Below, piece after piece: positions 57,117 through 64,000 of a DNA stretch of 64,000 bases. A program made the translations under genes and the position numbers. The stretch is from contig CP136069.1 in NCBI GenBank assembly GCA_032622095.1, positions 52,808,760 through 52,872,759 of the forward strand, read 5' to 3'. This stretch comes from Siphonodentalium dalli (taxonomy: Eukaryota; Mollusca; Scaphopoda; Gadilida; Siphonodentaliidae). How positions within the stretch are numbered: position 1 is the first letter of the stretch; each line of letters opens with the position of its first letter. The notes below the pieces were generated by a model. The model was not told where the DNA came from. It saw nothing but the letters and a program-made list of their open reading frames with translations, and searched no databases.

Positions 57117-57756
57117 ATAATCCGAATTAACGCTCTTAAATTACTATTTCTTTGGCTTCGGGATTACATATATTTTATTCGAGTCGAGGAACCCACCCAT
57201 TTGCATGGCAAATATCGACGAGCCGACCTACATATTCTCCATACCAACTTGCGTTGAACAAAATGTTGATATATAACACGTTTTATCACATAATTTGGCC
57301 TTAAAAGCAGTTTCATAATTATCGGTAATAGACACGTTTAATATCAGCGCGTGCGATGACGTCACGGCGTTCTTCAAATAACTTGCGATCGCTGTAGTTT
57401 ATGATTGTTGTTTTCGATGAATATTGCGCGTTGCTTCGGGTTTATTTGATCATGTGATAAAAGGTATCTCAAACTCGTTCTATTTTATACGTAATTTATC
57501 AACCTCGTCCACTAAATTCTATTTGAGCCTCGGTAAACCTCGGCTCAAATCGAATTTAGTGAACTCGGTTGATAAATTCCGTATAAAATAGAAACTCATG
57601 TGAGATCCTCTATTTAGAATATGTTATACTAGAGTTGACAGTGGTTAACATTATTTTGTGGTAATTAATCGATTCTGATTACTAAAGCGTCTTTTGGAAA
57701 ACTGTTGTTGTTGCAATATGTGATACGGGGATTATCGAATCAGATTGTGTACCTTT
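57117..57756 (+). mobile_element. Family E MITE with internal hairpin
   Basis: TTAA at 57117-57120. TACTATTTCTTTGGCTTCGG and TTATTCGAGTCGAGGAACCC on the left; CGATTCTGATTACTAAAGCG and ATCAGATTGTGTACCTTTA on the right (TTAA mutated). A 146-bp imperfect palindrome at 57473-57618 (CTATTTTATAC, ATTTGAGCC) lies inside. Confidence 0.7.
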
Positions 57757-57970
57757 ACATGGTTTATTTGATGTATCAGATTAATTCGACGTAAACTCCC
57801 ACCACTTCATGAGGTTGAGCAAACATATCTACCATATAAAGCTGGTGATGTCGAGAACCAAAGTTGGCAACTGAATTATGTGAATACATTAAGGACACTA
57901 CATGGAATCATTTCAGTAGACATGTCACGAAATATGAAAGATCTATCACTGTGGTGGTGTTATCCCATTA

Positions 57971-58156
57971 AATATTGAACTCGAACGATATAGAAGGGAA
58001 GACTCTGATGGACAGTTTTGTAATGTGTGGGATGCTCGCGAAGTGGAAGAAGAAAAAAAGTTTGTTAAACTGCTCTGCCTGAAAATACGTCATATAGAGT
58101 TATTAGACAATACCGACCCTTGGTATTTTGTTCTATATGTGGCCAATAATGGCTAA
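57971..58156 (+). pseudogene. Non-LTR retrotransposon C-terminal Cys-box fragment
   Basis: A 62-codon stretch starts NIELERYRREDSDGQFC and continues VWDAREVEEEKKFVKLLC before a stop at 58154-58156. In RTE/CR1-like ORF2 proteins the C-terminus has the pattern IExGRY...C..C...VEDExHFL..C. The order Ile-Glu...Arg-Tyr, Cys, Arg-Glu-Val-Glu-(D/E)-Glu and a second Cys fits. The second Cys of the first pair and the His are replaced (Trp, Lys), consistent with decay. The preceding 180 bp may be degenerate coding sequence, but I cannot follow a frame. A different element from those at 1 kb, 5.8 kb and 35.7 kb. Confidence 0.5.
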
Positions 58157-58519
58157 GACACTACACTTGTGTTGTCTTACCAGGTAATAAACGAACCAAC
58201 GTTCGATTATTCAACACAGACAATTAGGTGCGAGTTGAGCAGACGCTCGAATTATGCCGGTTGATTGCTTAATAATTCAATACAATCGCAACTTTGTGAA
58301 ATTATTGCAATTTACATTCTTCTAGGGGAAATGAGGGGGTGAGTCTTAATCAGTTCTAATGAGACTTGCGAAAAACCTGTTCAAAAAGAATAATTCGGTA
58401 TTCCAACAATGTTCCTTTAATGAGAAGGTCAATTGACCAATCTCCACAGCAAAAGTTACAGAGTTGCAAATATTTCTGGGCGTGATTTAGTGCCCGTACA
58501 ATTAAGTGCTGAGGCCTAA

Positions 58520-58611
58520 GCAGAATGTGGTCACTAGAGGGTGAATTTAGCGATGCTAGCCCGCTGTGCATAACTAAATTCACCCCTTTGGTTTTGGGGA
58601 CCTCATTCTGC
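58520..58611. repeat. 92-bp hairpin
   Basis: GCAGAATGTGGTC and GGGTGAATTTAGCGATGCTA pair with AACTAAATTCACCCC and GACCTCATTCTGC. A relative lies at 4725-4815. Confidence 0.75.
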
Positions 58612-59434
58612 AAATGGCAGACGCACTATTTCAAGTTTTGCCAACCAATCGCAGTGCATGCTAATATAGCTCACTGTGTGCTTAGGAAATGAAAGAAATA
58701 AAAATGACGATTGTCTTTCGTCATATACATGTATGTAGAATGTTAAGATATTTAAAACACTGCAATGGGCTAGAACAAAACAACATCTGAATACAGGCCT
58801 TGGTGTGTGTATATATAACACAGACATTCTAAACAACGGATGTTTTCAAATAACGGAATCATATATTAATGTTATGTTGTTATATCCATCGGCACCATAT
58901 GCGAGTCCGAACATATTATCGATTAGTTTAACATATTTATTTGTCTGATTTCAATAACACATATAGGAAATGATACATACATTTTTATATAGACAATGGG
59001 ATTGGAGGACAAGTGCTGACTCACTTATGAGTACCTCCTCTCCCATTATCGATAGTTTGTACAGCAAGGCGTTGATGGAAGAGAAAGCCCCCATATATAG
59101 GGTAACCATTGTATGGAATTCCCATCTAAAGAGTCATTAAAAAATGTCCTTGAATCTAGTCCTTGTTCGCCGGTATTGACTCACGTGAACAGCTTAATAA
59201 CTGGTTGAACATAAACATGCACGTTGAAAATTAAATTATTGTGATAATAACTGAAAATCATTTCCTTCTTCCTAATCATTTCAGCCCGCCATTACTCCTC
59301 CTCCAATGGTATTAGTACTACTTTGGCATCAGTCCCATATTCGCAGTCACTACCAGCACGTATGCATCCTCGATGTGACTCTATAGTGCTCCTTCATAGT
59401 TACCATATGTAGAGGATCTCCAACGAGTTGAGTC
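58612..59434. other. No gene seen
   Basis: 58930-59040 has weak similarity to the 14093 non-LTR-like 3' end (GGGATTGGAGGACAAG). The rest is unremarkable. Confidence 0.4.
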
Positions 59435-59644
59435 TTAACCTTTTACCCAACAGAAGGGCCCTGTGCCAGTGCATTCTCTTATATATGCGAGTCGACCATA
59501 GGTCGCCTCGCATATATAAGAGAATGCATTGGCTTAACACATTAAAAATTATAAAATTGTTAAAGAATGTAAGAAAAAATGGTAAAAAGTGTTAAAAACA
59601 GATTTTTTTTAGGGCAATGCATTCTCTTATATATGCGAGGCGAC
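59435..59644 (+). mobile_element. piggyBac-like palindromic MITE, copy 4, truncated
   Basis: Left TTAA at 59435-59438, first palindrome complete, second cut at GCGAGGCGAC (59644), where the 28-bp minisatellite begins. The right end is absent. Confidence 0.85.
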
Positions 59645-59854
59645 GTGATGTACCTATTGTATTGCCATGGGTGTGATGTACCTATTGTATTGCCATGGGT
59701 GTGATGTACCTATTGTATTGCCATGGGTGAGATGTAATGATTGTATAGCCATGGGTGAGATGTACCTATTGTATTGCCATGGGTGAGATGTACCTATTGT
59801 ATTGCCATGAGTGAGATGTACCTATTGTATGGCCATGGGTGTGATGTGCCTGCC
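59645..59854 (+). repeat. 28-bp minisatellite, seven units
   Basis: Unit GTGATGTACCTATTGTATTG plus CCATGGGT; exact 28-bp period from 59645 to 59840 and a partial eighth unit. It abuts the truncated MITE. Confidence 0.95.
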
Positions 59855-60023
59855 ATTACACGCTATAACATGTTTCCTCAGTTCTGGTTTCTGAGATGCC
59901 CCGAGAAGAGTCACGCATGTATATCATGGTTATGTTTGTATTAGCATTATTCTTCAAACAGGGATGAACTGGGATGAACAGTTGTATTTCCACATGTTTT
60001 GATAAACAATTTGATTCCAGCTA

Positions 60024-60162
60024 TACAGTAATGCCCGAATTAAACGACTCCATAACCACAGCAGAATAATGGGTAATTTTTCAGTATTTAGTCGGAAATT
60101 AAAATTAAATTACCCATTATTCTGCTGTGGTTATGGAGTCCATTAATTAGGGCATTACTGTA
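60024..60162. mobile_element. TA-flanked mariner-like MITE, copy 2
   Basis: TA at both edges; CAGTAATGCCCGAATTAAAC and TTAATTAGGGCATTACTG ends; inner arms CCACAGCAGAATAATGGGTA and its complement. Same family as 40554-40709. Confidence 0.85.
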
Positions 60163-61194
60163 TTTCACATAGCAAATATCAAAACATCAAATAATCTGAA
60201 ATTTGTTGTACCGGTACCATGTATTCTGTAGAACACTCAAATGTGATTATGTGACTAGATCGTGCGACTATATATTATGAAAATGAATGTTAATAAAAAC
60301 CTTGGCACTCTGCTAATATATCCCTAGAAATGTGATTATGTTATTACACTCCTATGTGCGATTTACATTGAAAACGCCGTTAATTAAAAATGGTAATGTC
60401 ACTAGTGAATTATGTCATTTCTCATTACGTCATTGACGTTACGTCGCTTACTGATCCTGACTGAAATTTCAGTGGTTAATATTTCTCTACATCGCGACTT
60501 TAATTACTTAATTGTGTGTGTCTTAATCATATTTGGCGAACCAAATTGATGCAGGAGTGTAATAAATAGAGTAATCAATTAGATCCGAGAATTACGTTAA
60601 ATAATTCACTCGAGGTGAGAGACGTTTAGGCTGGTAGCCACTGCCTGAAGTAATAGGCTTCGTAATAATTGGGAATAATATGGATGGATAGCCTAATTTC
60701 ACTTCTTTTTTGCTCACGATATCAGTGACAATAAAATCTTCGTTACTGTGATTAACATCACAAGCTGATCCACATTAACATGGAAAACAATGTGAAATTG
60801 TTCAAGCTGGCCCGGCTGGCCTTCAATTTATTTGTTAAGATTTTATGTTTTACGTTGTCAAAAGTCTATTTTATTCCATTATTTATTATATCTTTATTTC
60901 CATGTCACATATGGTCAAGTGTGCTTTCATTTTATTGCTTATTTTCAGCTGAGTTCTGCATAGTTATTCTTATTTTGTTGTATCAGTAGATGGAATCCTG
61001 ATTAAATTTTATTTTTCCAATAGCGCAGTGTCTAGTTCTATCAAGTTGAATTTGGGTTATTGTTGGCCATTGTGCAACTGATCCAACTTTTGATAACCTC
61101 TATATGTAGTATAGCATTAGTGTTAACTATATATGACCTGTTTCTGTTCAAAACACATCAAAATAAGACTCAATAGCAGGAATGGAAAACATTT
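60163..61194. other. No supported gene
   Basis: A 69-codon hydrophobic frame at 60780-60989 is T-rich chance coding. No repeats detected. Confidence 0.45.
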
Positions 61195-61290
61195 TTGGCA
61201 TATGAAAAAAACTGTTTTTTGGACCCAAGAGACACCCACCCACCCCATCATACGTGCCTGGAATTTTTTTTCGACCCCCCCCCCCTGATC
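61195..61290 (+). mobile_element. Poly-C end of a hAT-like element
   Basis: GAAAAAAACTGTTTTTTGGA, CACCCACCCACCCC and TTTTCGACCCCCCCCCCTG parallel the right end of the 4049-5608 element (5510-5608). Left end not found. Confidence 0.45.
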
Positions 61291-61347
61291 TCTGTGGCAA
61301 ATATGTGTCTGAGGTATATATATAGGCCTGCTAAAGCACGGGAGACT

Positions 61348-61940
61348 AAAGCTAGACCAAATCTTCTCGATCCACAACAGCTTGGCATATCGGTTGGGAT
61401 GATGCCATTTTGGACCGAGTTCCGATCCGTTGATCTTCTATAACGGACTTTCATTCTAAAGACGTACTATATGTACACGCAAACCCCTGATTGTGATTAA
61501 TTATATGACATGTCTGTGATTGGTCTGTATTAACATGATATGTTATATATCAATCTGTCAAAATGATATATAATTTACCATGATAGCAAAAGGTTAAGTG
61601 ATGATACGATCGTTTAATGTATTGTTTACATGCATGTTCTGATAGCGCGACAAATCGAAATTCTCTGGAAAACAAGGCTTTGTTTACTTATTAACCTGGT
61701 TGCTTTGACATTTAACGGACCTCTGATATATGCATCTTTGATATCATCATGCTTGGTAAAGGCTGATCTCTATGTCCACATCCGAAAGGCATCCATTTGA
61801 CTTGATCAGAAGACACACACGCATGATAACGCCCGCCCACGAATTAAAGTCCGTTATAGAAGAGTAACGGGATGGGACTCGGTCCAAAACAGCATCAACC
61901 CAACCGCCGATATCCCAACCTCTTGGTCTAACTAAAGCCA
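61348..61940. mobile_element. Foldback element, about 95-bp arms
   Basis: 61348-61452 (AGACCAAATC, ATATCGGTTGGGATGATGCC, TTTTGGACCGAGT, CTTCTATAACGGACTT) is the reverse complement of 61849-61940. The spacer of about 400 bp is non-coding. Confidence 0.75.
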
Positions 61941-62439
61941 GAAATCAGACACCGTTTCGACAAGTCCCAGATTATTTCTATGGATTAACTGCTAACATTG
62001 GAACAGACTTAAAACAAGACCCTAAATTTCTAATATGTGTTAACATCTCTATTTGGGCCAAAGAGATTGTCATTAGAAACACTGACGATATTTTCAATTA
62101 TCCACATATACAATGCGACAGTCTGGCACTGCGGAATGCCCACGGTGAAGGCAATGATAAATCTGAAATAAATTCCATGCACTAACAAGCGTAACCACGA
62201 TAAATGCGATTTCGCACCATGTAAGGCTGTATACCTGTGGCGAAGGAATCAAAGGTTTAGTTCCCGGTGGCAATAAGTCTTACCACATCACAGCTGACGG
62301 GAAGACAATTTAACCCAAAGGTCACGGCATAATTTAACGATTCCGCTGATAATTACTTTTTTTACTTGTCACTTGTACAATGTATGTGAAAGAAAGTGCC
62401 AAAATCGAAGAAACAATATCAAGGATTCGCAGCACAAAA
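61941..62439. other. No feature seen
   Basis: No gene or repeat recognised. Confidence 0.45.
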
Positions 62440-63515
62440 GTCAGGGTTCGCGATGATACTTGCCAAAATTGCTAATGGAAAAAATAATTCACATTTGGCA
62501 AAAAATATTTTCATTTGGCAAGTCACTTTTTAATTCCTCACGAAAGTTGAACAATATTGGTAAATCAATACCATTAATTTCAGGAAACTCTTACAACATC
62601 ATTGTATTAGTGGTGTTTTATAAGGCTTAGGAAAAGATAACCCTCTTCTGTCATTGTATTATTCGGTGATTGGCTTATTGTTGTATGGTAAACCACAATA
62701 GAGATGCGAGCAGTGTCCGCGCTGGACCGAAATTTACTTTTGCCAAATAATTTGCCCAATGAAAATATTTTTTGCCAAATTATATTAGCATTTGCCAAAT
62801 GCTATCCTTGATAGTATCATTTTCTGAAACCTTAATTTTTATGTTTTGACACACGCGTATTGAATGACTTTTGATATCGACAGAAAAGCAGTTAATAATG
62901 AATCATACTCGCATCTCTAGGGCGGCCTATCACCGAACAATACAACAGTGGGAGGATTGCTTCATCAGAAGGGCACACCAGGTGAGGATTAGCTGTGTAA
63001 ACAACAACCACCACACTAAATACTAGTAATCCCTCCAACCATCAGTACTAATGCTATGAGATTAACTGCTTGTTAATAGATGTGTTAACTTCCCTTAAAC
63101 CTTATAAAACACACTAATATAATTATGTTTTAAGAGTTTCCTGAAATGAATGGTACTGATTGGCGAATATTTTTTCAAATTGCTTGAGGAATTAAAAAGT
63201 GACTTGCCATCACTTTTGCCAAATGAAAATATGTTTTGCCAAATGTGAATTATTTTTGCCATTGGCAATTTTCGCAAGTGGCAGCGCGAACCCTGGATGC
63301 GAGTATAATTAATTATTAACTAACTGCTTTTCGATCGATAACAAAAGTCGTTCAAACCGCGAATGTCGAAACATAAGACTTAAGGTTGCAAAAAATGATA
63401 CTATCGGGGATAGGATTTGGCAAATGCTAAAATAATTTGGCACAAAATATTTTCATTTGGCAAATTATTTGGGAAAAGTAAATTTCGGTTCAGCGCGGAA
63501 CCTGACAGAAGTGAT
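62440..63515. mobile_element. Interleaved foldback element with TTTGGCAAA arrays
   Basis: Blocks in order A (62440-62600), C (62650-62708), B (62708-62904), C' (62905-62960), A' (63110-63295), B' (63300-63510), where a prime marks the reverse complement. A and B both carry TTTGCCAAATGAAAATAT and TTTGGCAAA motifs. A' ends GCGCGAACCCTGG. The B copies start at GATGCGAGT. Confidence 0.7.
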
Positions 63516-64000
63516 CAGGGGAAACATATCATATAAGATGAATATCTATCGGGTGAATCTCGGGAACATACATGTATTAACACCAGTGTGATGATACCAA
63601 ATAGAGGGCATCAAATCTTTCGTACGCCATAGTGTAATTAAAACCACCAACATCGGACTAAAATATAGACTCAAATTTAATATTTTATATTATTTTAGCT
63701 CTGACATATAGCCCTTCTAAGCGACTAAATATTCAAGACTCAACTTACTCCCAGTAATTCCTTGCATTTATCACGTTCTAATGATTAAAATAGGACAATA
63801 AATAAACTGAACACCTATACAATCGGACTGAGCATATCCCATAAGAACTTAAACCGAAACATTGGCAATTTATAAGCGTTCATCGTTCAGATAATAAGTG
63901 AAACGAACGCTCTTTAATTTTTACCATATCACTCAGAAACGCTCTTTATTGTTGTATGATGTTTTCTCGAAGATGATCACCCCGATAAGGATGCGAAAGA
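63516..64000. other. No gene; AACGCTCTT motif
   Basis: 63900-63960 has CGAACGCTCTTTAATTTTTA and AAACGCTCTTTATTG, resembling the middle of family F. Otherwise nothing. Confidence 0.4.

Overview
The window looks like a transposon graveyard from an animal nuclear genome, most likely a mollusc and perhaps a bivalve (inference). Three things point that way: AT-rich intergenic sequence with no operons; non-LTR retrotransposon, Helitron, Crypton and TTAA-inserting element remnants side by side; and approximately 160-bp direct-repeat arrays that end in ACGG microsatellites, an architecture described for bivalve pearl/CvE-type elements. I found no intact host gene, no tRNA or rRNA, and no intact transposase. 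Nearly every long open frame is a shadow of a tandem repeat or a palindrome.

Coding remnants: (1) the C-terminal part of a CR1/Jockey-type reverse transcriptase at 1-1196; (2) a longer but broken non-LTR element (endonuclease end, RT, C-terminal Cys/His region) at 5830-8930; (3) a short non-LTR C-terminus with a (TAA)n tail at 35745-36190; (4) another at 57971-58156; (5) a RecQ-helicase-like exon fragment on the minus strand at 32200-32346; (6) a decayed Mutator-like (MULE-type) transposase-like gene on the minus strand at 47803-49317, with an apparent intron; (7) a decayed Crypton/DUF3504-type tyrosine recombinase on the minus strand at 52950-55014, broken by two insertions.

Non-autonomous elements: at least five families are bounded by TTAA. 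They are family A (3774, 7222, 12251), a piggyBac-like palindromic MITE (24843, 43076, 54552, 59435), family E (36247, 45048, 57117 and fragments), family F (32711, 41070) and family B (46108). Three insertions can be verified inside the window. Removing the element restores a reading frame (7222, 54552), or a paralogous empty site is present (24843, 46108). Other classes are a hAT-like element with poly-G/C ends (4049-5608), two TA-flanked mariner-like MITEs (40554, 60024), three Helitron 3' ends (12135, 34512, 42856), several long foldback elements, and a multi-copy family D (16.6-26 kb) in tandem and inverted copies.

Tandem arrays: 39 bp at 1621, 23 bp at 12362, 48 bp at 15480, 76 bp with CRE palindromes at 16325, approximately 140 bp at 20600, approximately 161 bp at 22240, 22 bp at 26031, a GCGCTTAAGCGC palindrome array at 27490-28115, a G-rich foldback array at 30062-30600, 179 bp at 36911, 28 bp at 39255, 21 bp at 49898, a degenerate TTCGG array at 53228 and 28 bp at 59645. 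Several began inside a transposon copy, so the window records nested insertion followed by local repeat expansion.
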